From: JASSUD01 sp031963415
Lineage (GTDB): Bacteria > Pseudomonadota > Gammaproteobacteria > Burkholderiales > Burkholderiaceae
NCBI GenBank assembly: GCA_031963415.1
Contig: JASSUI010000001.1
Span: 2,852,001-2,916,000, forward strand
Direction: 5' to 3'
Length of the DNA: 64,000 bases
The notes under the pieces were generated by a model, which had not been told where the DNA came from, did no database searches, and saw nothing but the letters and a program-made list of their open reading frames with translations. Made by a program: the position numbers and the translations under genes. This document shows positions 25,623 to 35,411 of this stretch, one piece after another (within the stretch, counting starts at the first letter, position 1; each line of letters begins with the position of its first letter).

Positions 25623-27445
25623 AGCATTCCTTTTAGGGACCAAGTGACCGCCAATGGATAGTCAAGCCAGGGTAATAGGATCGAGTTTACGGGCCAGGGA
25701 AGCTGACTTAATAAGATATCGCTCGCATGTGGCTCCACTTGCAACCTACGCGGGGATTTCTGCAGGTATAGGCCGCCTGGGCGCTGCAAGAATAAGTAAC
25801 ACAGATCATCTGCACTACAGCGATGTAATCCTGGCAGTTGCGCGGGCAATCCACTGAGCCAGTGCTGCATGTTCACCTGTTGTTCTTCAGCGGGGCTGTG
25901 CCACGGGTCGATCTGCGTATCTAGCGGCACACCGCATAGATAGCGCGTTAATGATGTGCGATCAAAGTGACTTGCGTCATCACCTTTCCAAATTAACCAG
26001 TCAAGCCAGCACACTGCTTTATGCTGTGCCTCCTCATTTATAAAGGCCTTGTCTTGCAGTAAACCTAAATGGGTCAACAAGCTAGGTAACAGCGGCCACA
26101 ATAGAACCAACCCTGCGTTGCTAACCGGCAAAGGGGTATTAGGTGATGCGATTGAACTAGGTGCAGGTACGCGACGCACGGCTGATTTAGGTTGCTCGCG
26201 TGTCAGTGGCGGTATTTTTAATAGCGCTTGAAGCTTTGCAATCAATGGCTGCGACACGTGTTGTTTTAACCGACTCTGTAATTGCGGCCGATCAAAAAGA
26301 GGCCGCAACCATTGCTGCAAGATAGGAGTTGGAGGCTCCGCTTGCACCAACTCTAACCATGACTCCAGTTCAGGCTGCACAGTATCTGCCTGCAGCATAC
26401 CATCCGCAGTCGGCATGGCCAGCGCAGGCTGAAGCTGGAAGAAACGTAATGCACCTAAAGTTAGATAAGGAGCTGGTGTATCGTGCCCAGATTGTGCCAG
26501 CCTATTGGCGCTTCCACTCAACTGGTGGCTGATACTGCGTAAGGTATCTGGGTGATATAACTGCAGCAAACGTTGTAGCGCACGATGCTGGATACAACAG
26601 CGGGCCAGCGCCAAATACCAGGTGCGGGGATTCTCACTCAATTTAGCCAGCAACCATTCATCTGCGCCAAGCCATGCTGGTTTAGCAAGTTGGCCGCTGT
26701 GTAGATAGGATTCAAATTGGGTAGCGAGAGGATCGTTAGGTAGGTGCGCTGCTATTTCGGGTGATGCCGATGGTCGATCAGGCTTGAATTGCGATGATGG
26801 CTGATCTGGTGCAGTCGATCGTAAGTTAGGGTCCGATTGAGCAGCGAGGAAGTTGGTGGAAGCAGACTTAGCGATCTCAGCTGAGGACGACTGGCGATCG
26901 GACTTGAATTGAAGTGATGTCTGATCGGATATAGCCGATGGTAGATTAGGTTCCGCTTGGGTAGGTTGGGTGGTGGAAGAGTCAGGTGAAGGTGGCAGTT
27001 GATCAGACTTGAGATGCAACGATGATTGATCTGAAGAAAGCGGCGGCGACTTAGACATCTTGACGCTCAAATCTTGAGCTGTGAAATCTTCGTGGTCCTG
27101 CGTAACAGGGCTGGGGGCTACCCGCTCACTATGCTCGTCTGCCTCCATTGAACGTGCTGCCAGAGGGTAGGCAGAAAACTTCGATAACTGCAGCGACAGC
27201 TGGTTAAGCACCTTGTCGCACAGCTGCGTATCAAACTCACGCCAAGCAATCTGGCCAAGATCCAAAGTCAATGTATCGACAGACATCACACCGTGTAGAT
27301 TAAACACATCATTTAACTGCACCTGCAATTGCTGATGAAATACCTGACTACACCGCTGTTGTACCTGCGTCGCCAGTAAGCCATCCGTTTGCAATATAAA
27401 TCGCACTCGATCGATTCGATGTTTATTGGCTTGAGGGCGTCGCAT
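25619..27445 (-). CDS. Injection system tape-measure protein (Afp14/Pvc14-like)
   Basis: 608 residues. The start matches the contractile-injection tape-measure family: HRIDRVRFILQTD, then VMSVDTLTLDLGQIAWREFDTQLCDKVLNQL. A middle region of repeated Ser/Pro/Asp-rich units follows (SDQTSLQFKSDRQSSS and three variants at about residues 130-230), which is low in complexity and likely flexible. The C-terminal half repeats helical motifs including GLVLLWPLLPSLLTHLGLL and a second copy of the N-terminal type of strand-helix pattern. These proteins set particle length. The repeat region suggests that length can change by unit gain or loss. Confidence 0.85.
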   Translation of the reverse strand: MRRPQANKHRIDRVRFILQTDGLLATQVQQRCSQVFHQQLQVQLNDVFNLHGVMSVDTLTLDLGQIAWREFDTQLCDKVLNQLSLQLSKFSAYPLAARSMEADEHSERVAPSPVTQDHEDFTAQDLSVKMSKSPPLSSDQSSLHLKSDQLPPSPDSSTTQPTQAEPNLPSAISDQTSLQFKSDRQSSSAEIAKSASTNFLAAQSDPNLRSTAPDQPSSQFKPDRPSASPEIAAHLPNDPLATQFESYLHSGQLAKPAWLGADEWLLAKLSENPRTWYLALARCCIQHRALQRLLQLYHPDTLRSISHQLSGSANRLAQSGHDTPAPYLTLGALRFFQLQPALAMPTADGMLQADTVQPELESWLELVQAEPPTPILQQWLRPLFDRPQLQSRLKQHVSQPLIAKLQALLKIPPLTREQPKSAVRRVPAPSSIASPNTPLPVSNAGLVLLWPLLPSLLTHLGLLQDKAFINEEAQHKAVCWLDWLIWKGDDASHFDRTSLTRYLCGVPLDTQIDPWHSPAEEQQVNMQHWLSGLPAQLPGLHRCSADDLCYLFLQRPGGLYLQKSPRRLQVEPHASDILLSQLPWPVNSILLPWLDYPLAVTWSLKGML

Positions 27446-27483
27446 AGGTTGAGGCTCTTATACAAAAGCTAAATCTTCTCGTT

Positions 27484-28212
27484 TTAGTCTTCTGCTTGCT
27501 TGCCGGTATACATAATATAAGCCAGCTCATAATATGGGACCGCAACCGCAAAGCTATGATGGTGTGAATCCCCGCTAAACTTTGCACTTCCTGTATGGCT
27601 ATGCTCTTCGCCAGATCCCTTATCTTCTGTCAATGGGTATACCGTCCCTTTCCCTGACCGTTCAACTTTCCACGTAGGATTATAATGGTATCCCCCTACG
27701 TTCGAGATGCCCTGAACTATACGGGTAAAATGCCGCCACCCCTTATCTCCATGTTCCTCCCAACTATTGTCCCCACGAGGACTTAAAGCTGCCTTGTAAT
27801 CCTCCGTCACATTGTAGTTATTACTGTCCATGGCCTGAAAATCTGTAGCCAATCCGGGGCCAGTGAGGTGTGCATGCTTCGGCATCTGCGCTGTCGACAG
27901 ACTAGTTCCATTAATGGTGAAATCAGTAATGTTCCCACTAACGGTTTTTACATCTGTAGTGCCGTGCAAATTTTCTGAATCCAACCGCAATTCTTTGCTA
28001 TTAACTTTTCCGATCCCTATATCCCTTTTACCTCCCAGTATGAATCTTTCTATAAGATCTGGGGTTCCATTTTTCCCATCGCAGATATACCACCCAGCAG
28101 GTAGTGACTTTGCGTCTCCACAATAGGCAACTATCATCCCAACGATGGGCCAGTTATGCACAAGCACACCACTACCATCTTCTTGTATTCCCATTAATTT
28201 ATTGTTAGCCAT
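27484..28212 (-). CDS. Collar-domain fibre protein 2 of the injection system
   Basis: 242 residues with a phage tail-collar domain: PIVGMIVAYCGDAKSLPAGWYICDGKNGTPDLIERFILGG, and a C-terminal His-rich fold HSHTGSAKFSGDSHHHSFAVAVPYYELAYIMYTG that resembles trimeric fibre heads, where His clusters can bind metal. It is half the length of the neighbour's N-terminal part plus collar, lacking the stalk region. The start has CTAGGAGATTAAATA before ATG. The gene is a diverged duplicate of the one upstream (28242-29144); together they occupy the Afp13/Pvc13 fibre position. Confidence 0.82.
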   Translation of the reverse strand: MANNKLMGIQEDGSGVLVHNWPIVGMIVAYCGDAKSLPAGWYICDGKNGTPDLIERFILGGKRDIGIGKVNSKELRLDSENLHGTTDVKTVSGNITDFTINGTSLSTAQMPKHAHLTGPGLATDFQAMDSNNYNVTEDYKAALSPRGDNSWEEHGDKGWRHFTRIVQGISNVGGYHYNPTWKVERSGKGTVYPLTEDKGSGEEHSHTGSAKFSGDSHHHSFAVAVPYYELAYIMYTGKQAED

Positions 28213-28241
28213 TATTTAATCTCCTAGTGTGCTACCTAATG

Positions 28242-29144
28242 TCATCCTGTGTACATGATGAAGAGCAAGGCGTAGTACGGTGTCGTTGCTGCAGCAGCGT
28301 GAGTGTGGGATTTTCCTTCCAATTTGGCGGCTGCCGAATGGCTATGTGGCTCTCCATCTCCTACGCTATTTGTCAAAGTCGCCATTCCGGCTTGATCGCC
28401 TCCGCCAGCAACTACAACACCCACATGACTAATCACTGCCTTCGCCTTTTCATATGCATAGTCGTACGGCGCTAATGCATCTGCGACTGCACTCTTTTGG
28501 AATGCGTAGCTCAACATCGGCCCTGTTCGATGTCTGTGCGAGGGGATGTGACCTTCTGTTAGTTTTGTACTTTCCACCACCACGCTGATATCTCCACCTG
28601 CTACCGTAGCTTCAACCGCAATCGGATAGGCACCCTCTGGCCCTACCTTTCCTTTACTTGTTCCCTGCGCGTTATTCGGCCCTGCGGCTAGTACGAATTT
28701 ATCGCGCAAATCCGGTGCTCTATTATCCCTTCCATCGCATATTACCCACCCCTTTGGCACATCTTTTTCTAGACCGGAATACATGATTATCGTGCCCACT
28801 GGCCATTTATGCCGTATCCCTAATTTGCCATCTCGAATCTCCAGGTCGGTCTCAACAAAACCTACCGCCAGTTTCCCGTCCTCCAATAACTGCAAACCAT
28901 CGCCGGGACCTGCGCTAACCTGATCAGGAGAACGTCCGACAGCTCTGCGGCCAACGTCGGCAATATTGATTAAGTCAGCAAAATCTTGCTCTAGAGGTAT
29001 CCTTTGGCGACTGAACTTGGCCCTGATGGCATTGGTTTGGGGTCCGATCACAGTATGGCTGCTTGCTATTTCCCCACTGTTGGACGGCGCACTTTCTAGT
29101 GCTTTGCTCGTTTCGCTATCTTCGGAGCTTTTTTTGTTTGCCAT
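28242..29144 (-). CDS. Collar-domain fibre protein 1 of the injection system (Afp13/Pvc13 position)
   Basis: 300 residues: a polar N-terminal stretch (about 1-45), a segment GPGDGLQLLEDGKLAVGFVETDLEIRDGKLGIRHKWPVGTIIMYSG that leads into a tail-collar domain with VPKGWVICDGRDNRAPDLRDKFVLAAG, then TEGHIPSHRHRTG and the end HSHSAAAKLEGKSHTHAAAATTPYYALLFIMYTG. Collar fibres decide target-cell binding in phage-like particles. AATGGAGATTAAATA precedes the ATG. The Afp and PVC fibres are usually one long gene with adenovirus-like parts; two short collar proteins are a simpler receptor-binding set. Confidence 0.85.
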   Translation of the reverse strand: MANKKSSEDSETSKALESAPSNSGEIASSHTVIGPQTNAIRAKFSRQRIPLEQDFADLINIADVGRRAVGRSPDQVSAGPGDGLQLLEDGKLAVGFVETDLEIRDGKLGIRHKWPVGTIIMYSGLEKDVPKGWVICDGRDNRAPDLRDKFVLAAGPNNAQGTSKGKVGPEGAYPIAVEATVAGGDISVVVESTKLTEGHIPSHRHRTGPMLSYAFQKSAVADALAPYDYAYEKAKAVISHVGVVVAGGGDQAGMATLTNSVGDGEPHSHSAAAKLEGKSHTHAAAATTPYYALLFIMYTG

Positions 29145-29240
29145 TATTTAATCTCCATTTATCCACCATCACGGCATGATGGTTTTATTTCAATAAGCTT
29201 TATGTGAAGGCGCTTCCCTTTTCGTCACCTATCACGTTTT

Positions 29241-32200
29241 CTATGGCACATAAAATAAGCCGGTTTGCTGTACTGCTTTATCCTCCCACGCTGGCTTTGC
29301 TGTTCCATCGTCATTAGTAAATTTCTGTCTTTGTGGATTTTCTTCCCATCCAATCATCATCATGCCAATGCCTTTTATGGGTGTTGGAAGTTCACCTAAG
29401 GATAAATCGGACATTAATTGATAGGATAAATCGCCAAGGGGCGTGTCATTTTTTTGCCATTCGCCGTAAGTGCGGCCGAAACGACTAAACTGCCCTTCGT
29501 CAAGCCAGTGAATTTTTGCTGAGATATGACAAGGGATTTCTTCCGCTACGATTTCTTTAACCCATTCCATCGTCGCGTACGGGTCTAATACATCGGCTAA
29601 CCATTTGCGATTAAAAACTACACTAACCGTAAAAGTGAAACGGTCTTTTATTTCATTTTTTTTGAAATACCAAACATCTTCATTTTCGACGATCTTAAAA
29701 TTATCTTTAAGCTTAATTTCAAAAAAATTTTTTTCATTTGAAATATTATTTGAAATAGATTCAACGACCGCTACGCCTTTATCAATATTAGATTTTGAGC
29801 TTATAACAATTTCATCCTTTATATTAAGTGGCACTGGATAAATATCGGACTTTATAAAATAGATATTCTTATCTTGACTCGATCCTTCTTTACAGAAAGA
29901 TATAGGGTGCGATTTATCTTTTAGCCATATCATGCTTGAATATAGATGTACGGTTGCTGGATCAATTTTCGCCCCGTCACCCACTACATTTTTTAGCTGC
30001 ATACTATCGTTTATATAAAGCGTAATTTCTTCTTTATCTTCGCTCACCTTGCGTATCATTAAACGAAAAACGGTTTGCGCACCTATTTGTAGATCAATTA
30101 AGTGCCCTCTATCAAAACCTAATCCTTTTCGTCCTTTCTTAAGCGCAATGATTAGCTTTCCATCCTTCTCCACAGATAGAGAACGGATACTGTCGCATTT
30201 TTGTAATTTCGTTTTTTCTGCTCCAACTAATTCATTGATATTACTTTTATTTTTCTCTATATACGCTTGCAGCTGCTCGTGTTTATTTAAATCAATCTTT
30301 ATATTTTTATCATTAACACTATTTATCTGAACGCCAACAAAAAACTGATCGGCAATTATTAAATTAATATAATCATTGTCTTTAAAACCGCCGACCTTAT
30401 CCATTTTTATCGTAATGCTGGATGCACCTAGATTTACGGCGATGCTCACTACGTTTTTCCATTCCGATATCCTGCTTTGACCATCAGGAGGTTGTTTGGG
30501 CATAAATGCCATGTGTTCCACTACATAGAATGGGAGATTACTTAGATCTGGTTCTTCTTTGAATAAAGCCGCACCAACACCTAGCCTAGCCGCAATACGC
30601 CGCTGTAAAGCGGATACCGCAATACGCCGCGGCAAAGCGGATACCTCGATACGCCGCTGCAAAGCGGATACCGCATTAACTTGAATACTGGCCCGTCCAT
30701 AACCCAATTTCCCTTGCTGCGCTAAGTATCCGCGTTGTATCGACAGATAATCCTGCTGCGTGCCCTCTTTCAATAACACTTTCGTGACAGGGCGCGCGCC
30801 AAAGTAACCCAACAGATAATTGATGATGGCGCGTTCTTTATTGACAATTGCCTGTTTTTTAATCGGGTCTTGGTCTTTTTTCTCCAGGAATTTAATCAAA
30901 TCAGCAGGGGCATCTTTCTGCGACTGCAAAAACGCTAAATGATTACCCCACACTCGAACATCGCTGCCATCATGATTATCACCACCCCGCTCAAAGGACA
31001 GTAGCGTCGACAGTAAAGCCAACTGATCACAACCATCAGCCAATTGCTGCTCAAAGGGTAATAAAAATTGACGTAATTGCGCTTGCTTTGAATTTGGACT
31101 GAGTGCTTGCACACCGTAACAAGGTGGCAGGTATTGACTGGCTTTATGGTAGTCGCTTAGCTTGCGCAGACGTCCCTGTAATAGTGGTGCGCTCTGTGGA
31201 TTGATCAATGGCGCACGCATCGAATTTATGTATTGCAGAATTTTTTCTTTGTCCGGCGGAACGCACTGCCCACGTTTGAGCAGAACCACTTGTTCGCTCA
31301 ATACACCGATATCCGACGCCGTATTGAAAGTATTTTCTTGCCATATTTGTGGATAGGCATTGGCAGGTATCTCCCCTTCCCATTGCACCTCGGTCGTGCT
31401 CGCTCTACCTCCAAAGCCTAGTTTCTGGATACGCTTAACGCCATCAATCTCTAACAGCTGATTCACTAATAGACTGATGGTAATCGTCGAACTTTCCGCA
31501 TAATCCCGTGCCGGCGGAAGCACAGGTATCCAGCCGTGCTTGAGGTACGGACCTTGATAAATACTTTCATTACTTTGCTTTTGCACTCTGAGCTCCTCTA
31601 TGCTCAGATGCTGGGCATTTGGACTCACCATAGCGTGCGCTTTAATCAAAATCTGCGCGATGACTTTTTCTGCATCTTGGCAGTCGTCTTCTAACTCAAT
31701 ATCGGCGCGGAATACATGGTCTGCATAGGGCTTTACCCATATGATTTCTCTAACTTGTTCGCAAAGATTGCGATGTGTTTGCAAAAATTGTTCTAAAGGC
31801 TTTTCGGCACGCTCTCGCGTCATCCCCAAACTAAGTTCGACATAGAGAGTAAAACCGCCCAACAATTCTCGTTCTCTTACATCATTAGCAGAAGCTGACG
31901 ATCCTTTCGTGGGATCCATAAACAGAAACTGCCTCGCTTTCAAATCATGCCAATAGCGGTAGCGTTTTTCTTTTGGCTCCAGCTTCAATTGCGCGTTTCT
32001 GAAATAGAAATCGTGATGCGTATATTTATCTGCATTTTCTTTATCATCAGAACTGTGCAAATCAAGTAAAGCACGCCGATAGTCATCTTCAGTAATCGGA
32101 CTCGTCGTCAGCATGTGCTCCGGTGCAAATTGCTGACTAAAAATTGCTGCTTCTTTTTCCTTTCCATCGGATTTAGGCGTCAATAGGTCTTGTAACGGTA

Positions 32201-32393
32201 AGGTATGGCGATAGGCCAAATCCGACACGTTGTAAGTTAACGCCTGCAACAAGGTGATACCTGGATCATGCTCGGCTAGATCATCCCAAGTTTCGTTAGC
32301 ATGATCACGTAACACCTGCTTTCCTTGCTCAAACAGTGTGTCGAAATGAATCAGATCATGCACTTCTTCAGAAAGGGTGGGCTTGCTTGCCAT
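29241..32393 (-). CDS. Injection system baseplate wedge protein (Afp12/Pvc12-like)
   Basis: 1050 residues. The N-terminus LIHFDTLFEQGKQVLRDHANETWDDLAEHDPGITLLQALTYNVSDLAYR is the hallmark of the Pvc12 baseplate component, where the DPGITLLQ motif is strongly kept. The middle contains an AT-rich insert (about residues 690-930, with many Lys, Ile and Asn and unlike the rest in base use), and the end holds SRFGRTYGEWQ and GWEENPQRQKFTNDDGTAKPAWEDKAVQQTGLFYVP. A threefold 27-bp direct repeat falls at about residues 575-600. It follows Pvc11-like by 14 bases; AGAGTAGGAAAAAAT precedes the ATG. Confidence 0.88.
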   Translation of the reverse strand: MASKPTLSEEVHDLIHFDTLFEQGKQVLRDHANETWDDLAEHDPGITLLQALTYNVSDLAYRHTLPLQDLLTPKSDGKEKEAAIFSQQFAPEHMLTTSPITEDDYRRALLDLHSSDDKENADKYTHHDFYFRNAQLKLEPKEKRYRYWHDLKARQFLFMDPTKGSSASANDVRERELLGGFTLYVELSLGMTRERAEKPLEQFLQTHRNLCEQVREIIWVKPYADHVFRADIELEDDCQDAEKVIAQILIKAHAMVSPNAQHLSIEELRVQKQSNESIYQGPYLKHGWIPVLPPARDYAESSTITISLLVNQLLEIDGVKRIQKLGFGGRASTTEVQWEGEIPANAYPQIWQENTFNTASDIGVLSEQVVLLKRGQCVPPDKEKILQYINSMRAPLINPQSAPLLQGRLRKLSDYHKASQYLPPCYGVQALSPNSKQAQLRQFLLPFEQQLADGCDQLALLSTLLSFERGGDNHDGSDVRVWGNHLAFLQSQKDAPADLIKFLEKKDQDPIKKQAIVNKERAIINYLLGYFGARPVTKVLLKEGTQQDYLSIQRGYLAQQGKLGYGRASIQVNAVSALQRRIEVSALPRRIAVSALQRRIAARLGVGAALFKEEPDLSNLPFYVVEHMAFMPKQPPDGQSRISEWKNVVSIAVNLGASSITIKMDKVGGFKDNDYINLIIADQFFVGVQINSVNDKNIKIDLNKHEQLQAYIEKNKSNINELVGAEKTKLQKCDSIRSLSVEKDGKLIIALKKGRKGLGFDRGHLIDLQIGAQTVFRLMIRKVSEDKEEITLYINDSMQLKNVVGDGAKIDPATVHLYSSMIWLKDKSHPISFCKEGSSQDKNIYFIKSDIYPVPLNIKDEIVISSKSNIDKGVAVVESISNNISNEKNFFEIKLKDNFKIVENEDVWYFKKNEIKDRFTFTVSVVFNRKWLADVLDPYATMEWVKEIVAEEIPCHISAKIHWLDEGQFSRFGRTYGEWQKNDTPLGDLSYQLMSDLSLGELPTPIKGIGMMMIGWEENPQRQKFTNDDGTAKPAWEDKAVQQTGLFYVP
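30592..30672 (-). repeat. Three tandem 27-bp repeats within the Pvc12-like gene
   Basis: The plus-strand unit GCAATACGCCGC-TGTAAAGCGGATACC occurs three times with two to four changes per copy. Each unit adds nine residues of the form SALQRRIAV, so the frame is kept. This is a likely site of strand slippage within a structural protein. Confidence 0.85.
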
Positions 32394-32407
32394 ATTTTTT
32401 CCTACTC

Positions 32408-35389
32408 TTAAAAAGTTAAGATCAATACTTCCGTGCTAGAACCCGCCACGATTGTTTGTTCCTTTCCTTCACTATCTTTGATCGTGAGGCTGCTCACCCG
32501 ATCAATAAAATCTAGTTGCTGGATAAATTTGATCATTTCGAATTTATCGAGTTGCGCGCCAATTTTTACTGCGCTTGTGCCGTCTGAACCCCAAGGCATG
32601 TACTGCCGCTCTAACGCCAGCTGCAATTCTCGCTGCGCATAATCGGCGTTCACGTGCGGGGCGAAGACCACCTCGTAGATAATTTGAGCAGTTTTTTTAT
32701 CGTTAGGGTCCTCGGCGACTTTCACATTGGCGGCTTTCGCATTGATGACTTCCACTTTGGTGTAGCGTGGATTTTCCAGCTGTAACTGCAACCAAGGCGA
32801 TCCAATGCTGCGTAAAAATTCTGTCATTCGCGTAAGTCGCGCAGGGTTAAACGCTGGCCTGAATGGATCGTTGTTATCCATTTTTCCATTCGCAGGAATC
32901 ACCACTAGGCGCTGTATGGGTTGCTTATAGTCGTTGTCAGAATGTGCTGTGTCCGATACAGGCTCTACCACTCGTACATCGTAGACTTCTGCATATTTTT
33001 CACTCAGCAAAGTAGTGATATCGCGCCAGGTAAGTACGCGACCACGATTTTCTAGATGCTTGGCGACACGCTTTAGAAATGCAGGCTCTGACTCTGGAGC
33101 ACGACCGCCATATGAAGGCCAAGGCTGAACGATGGTTTCGATTCCATTTATCGGCTCAACGGTTTGCGTGATCGTGAAAGCTGGCAAAGTTGATTCAAAA
33201 TGTGCTGCGTCGATCGCGTTTTCATCGACTAAGGTCGCTGTGATGCTGTTGGTGTGAAGCCCCAATAATCTAGGGTAATTAGAAGGTGCGTTGCCCTCTA
33301 ATGCCAAATAATCCGTTGGAACTTTGTCTGGTAGCGTTACCACGCCACGTATCCAGTAACGGCCAGCCGGCATCCACGGTGCGTTTTCTGCAGCGTCATG
33401 CGGCAGTGGCGAAGACCATAAGCCTGATTCAAATAAACCCTTGGTCTGGTCATCAACCGTAGCGTTTAGAGATTTCCAGGTATTGTCTATATGCAGATAC
33501 TGCCATTGCACTTCCAACTCACGTGGGCTTTGTAGCTGCCAATGTAGATTTAAATCTTGCCCAGGTTTAATCCCAGTAAAACCTAGATATATTTGAGGTG
33601 GAGTGGCATTGGTATCAGACGTATTAGCATCCTCTTTTTGATAGCCAAAGGGCGTGAGCAGGTACTGGTTATCGCCTAGCGCATTATCTGTACTGGTGTA
33701 GGAGACCTGCAGTGACTGCCATTGTGGCGTGTACGGAGGATTAATCTCCGTGGGTGGGGCCACCTCAGATTTCCACGTTTCGCTAGCTTTTTCTTTTTCA
33801 GTCTTAGTTATAGTGACGGTGGTTTTTAGCTGCGACTTCGCTAACGCTTTCGGATATTCCGTATGTAGAAAATCTTGCTCACCCAGCTCAACGCGCACCC
33901 ATCTAGGCCAGTCTTTAGGGTCTCGACTGTTCGTAAGGTTGAGCGGCATCTCTTTTTCAGTCTGACCCTCAATCGTGACTGAAATGCTGGCTCCAACGGG
34001 AGCGGTGCTGCTACTTGTATTACTGTTAAATAAAGATTGCTGACCCTCTACAAAGTTTTTCGTACTAGCTGAGAAAACTCCAATTTTTATCTTGAATGCG
34101 TTGTCGTTCTTATTTTCTTTTCCGTCACTATAGTTGGCATACCACTCTCCAAACGACTTCTTTGGCAAGTCGGCCCATTGCGGCGTCAATGTCAAAACGA
34201 TATTAAACGGGTTGTTGTACCAATCTGGCGCAACCAAATTAAAGCCTGCGCCTTTTCTTGGTTGCGGTCCGAACGGATAACTTTTCTTATTAATTAGTGC
34301 AATGCCATCATCCGTACTCATCAGTACATCTGGAAGGTCTTTGACATCGACTTTAATAGATTGAATCTTGGCTACCGGTTTACCATCTGCACGCGTGATC
34401 TTTAATAAGGGCGCAGTCGCCATCGGCCCAGTTAACGGATAACCATCTAGGCCAGGTGCTGGAGTAATTGGTCCTAGTTCTGCAGGCACAGTCAGTACCA
34501 AAGTTTTAGGACTATCAACGCCGATGGCCGAATCAATTTTTAACCACTTACCGCCACTGCTCAATTGTGTCGTGAAGGATATTCCTACAGGCACATCAGT
34601 TTTGAACGTCACAGTAACGATGCGTGTTCCACCAGCCATCATCAGCACGGGCGAACTCACTACACGTCCCTGTAACGCGAGTTCTTGGGTAGCTTTGTTG
34701 TCAAACAGCCTGACACCGCTCTGCGGCCAAGCTATGTTGCCGCTCTTATCGAACAGCACATGAGCATATTGAGTTACCTCTTTAACCGGTTCACTCACTT
34801 TTTCGTTCGCCGCTTTTTGCTCTTTCACCTCCGCACTAGGCAGCACCCAACGCAAATCCGTCCACTGACTTTGATTGGCTAATAGATCGGCATCAAGCTG
34901 ATAGCGTTTCGGTGTCCCTTGACTATCTTGCCCTGCATCCAACTCTACTCCTTTGAGTAGGCGCAACTCCGTGGTGTTTTCTGCGAGTTGACAAGAAACC
35001 ACCACTTTATCTGGGACCATGCCATGCTCTGATAATCCCAATACCTTGCGGTAATACATCTGTCGATGCGCTTCAGGAAAAGCGTTGAGTAGTCGGCGTG
35101 GTGTTTCGAGAAGCTTGTAGAAAGCCAGCAGAAAGGCTTGATGCGGCCGCAATTTGCCATCAGGTGTCATTGAACCATCAAGCAACTTAGCGAGTGCTTC
35201 AGGCGTTGTTCCGGCAAATAGAATATCGCTCCATTTTTTCCCCGTTCCTTGACCCGCTTGATCTTGGAATGGCATATGTTCGCAGTACTCTTTGAACTCT
35301 TTCAAACGCTGCAACACGTCACGATCATCTAGCACAAAGGGGCTATCTTTTTGAGGTGCATCCAACATAGGCGGTACTCTTGTCTCCAT
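32408..35389 (-). CDS. Injection system baseplate protein (Afp11/Pvc11-like)
   Basis: 993 residues, in the slot and of the length of the Pvc11-type wedge protein, which relates to phage baseplate J/gp6. The N-terminal part has HQAFLLAFYKLLETPRRLLNAFPEAHRQMYYRKVLGLS. The C-terminal third holds the gp6/J core: RAPESEPAFLKRVAKHLENRGRVLTWRDITTLLSEKYAEVYDVRVVEP and later VNADYAQRELQLALERQYMPWGSDGTSAVKIGAQLDKFEMIKFIQQLDFIDRVSSL. The middle is beta-rich and variable. It joins with the Pvc12-like protein around the spike. The start at METRV has no strong ribosome site; an internal ATG a few codons on is possible. Confidence 0.86.
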   Translation of the reverse strand: METRVPPMLDAPQKDSPFVLDDRDVLQRLKEFKEYCEHMPFQDQAGQGTGKKWSDILFAGTTPEALAKLLDGSMTPDGKLRPHQAFLLAFYKLLETPRRLLNAFPEAHRQMYYRKVLGLSEHGMVPDKVVVSCQLAENTTELRLLKGVELDAGQDSQGTPKRYQLDADLLANQSQWTDLRWVLPSAEVKEQKAANEKVSEPVKEVTQYAHVLFDKSGNIAWPQSGVRLFDNKATQELALQGRVVSSPVLMMAGGTRIVTVTFKTDVPVGISFTTQLSSGGKWLKIDSAIGVDSPKTLVLTVPAELGPITPAPGLDGYPLTGPMATAPLLKITRADGKPVAKIQSIKVDVKDLPDVLMSTDDGIALINKKSYPFGPQPRKGAGFNLVAPDWYNNPFNIVLTLTPQWADLPKKSFGEWYANYSDGKENKNDNAFKIKIGVFSASTKNFVEGQQSLFNSNTSSSTAPVGASISVTIEGQTEKEMPLNLTNSRDPKDWPRWVRVELGEQDFLHTEYPKALAKSQLKTTVTITKTEKEKASETWKSEVAPPTEINPPYTPQWQSLQVSYTSTDNALGDNQYLLTPFGYQKEDANTSDTNATPPQIYLGFTGIKPGQDLNLHWQLQSPRELEVQWQYLHIDNTWKSLNATVDDQTKGLFESGLWSSPLPHDAAENAPWMPAGRYWIRGVVTLPDKVPTDYLALEGNAPSNYPRLLGLHTNSITATLVDENAIDAAHFESTLPAFTITQTVEPINGIETIVQPWPSYGGRAPESEPAFLKRVAKHLENRGRVLTWRDITTLLSEKYAEVYDVRVVEPVSDTAHSDNDYKQPIQRLVVIPANGKMDNNDPFRPAFNPARLTRMTEFLRSIGSPWLQLQLENPRYTKVEVINAKAANVKVAEDPNDKKTAQIIYEVVFAPHVNADYAQRELQLALERQYMPWGSDGTSAVKIGAQLDKFEMIKFIQQLDFIDRVSSLTIKDSEGKEQTIVAGSSTEVLILTF

Positions 35390-35411
35390 AGAGTCATCGT
35401 GTGGGGGTTGT

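Noticed and set aside
32408..32433. Type VI secretion cluster
   Set aside because: VgrG-like, Hcp-fold, sheath and gp25-like proteins are shared with T6SS, but no membrane complex (TssJLM) or ClpV is present, while Pvc11-16-type proteins are.
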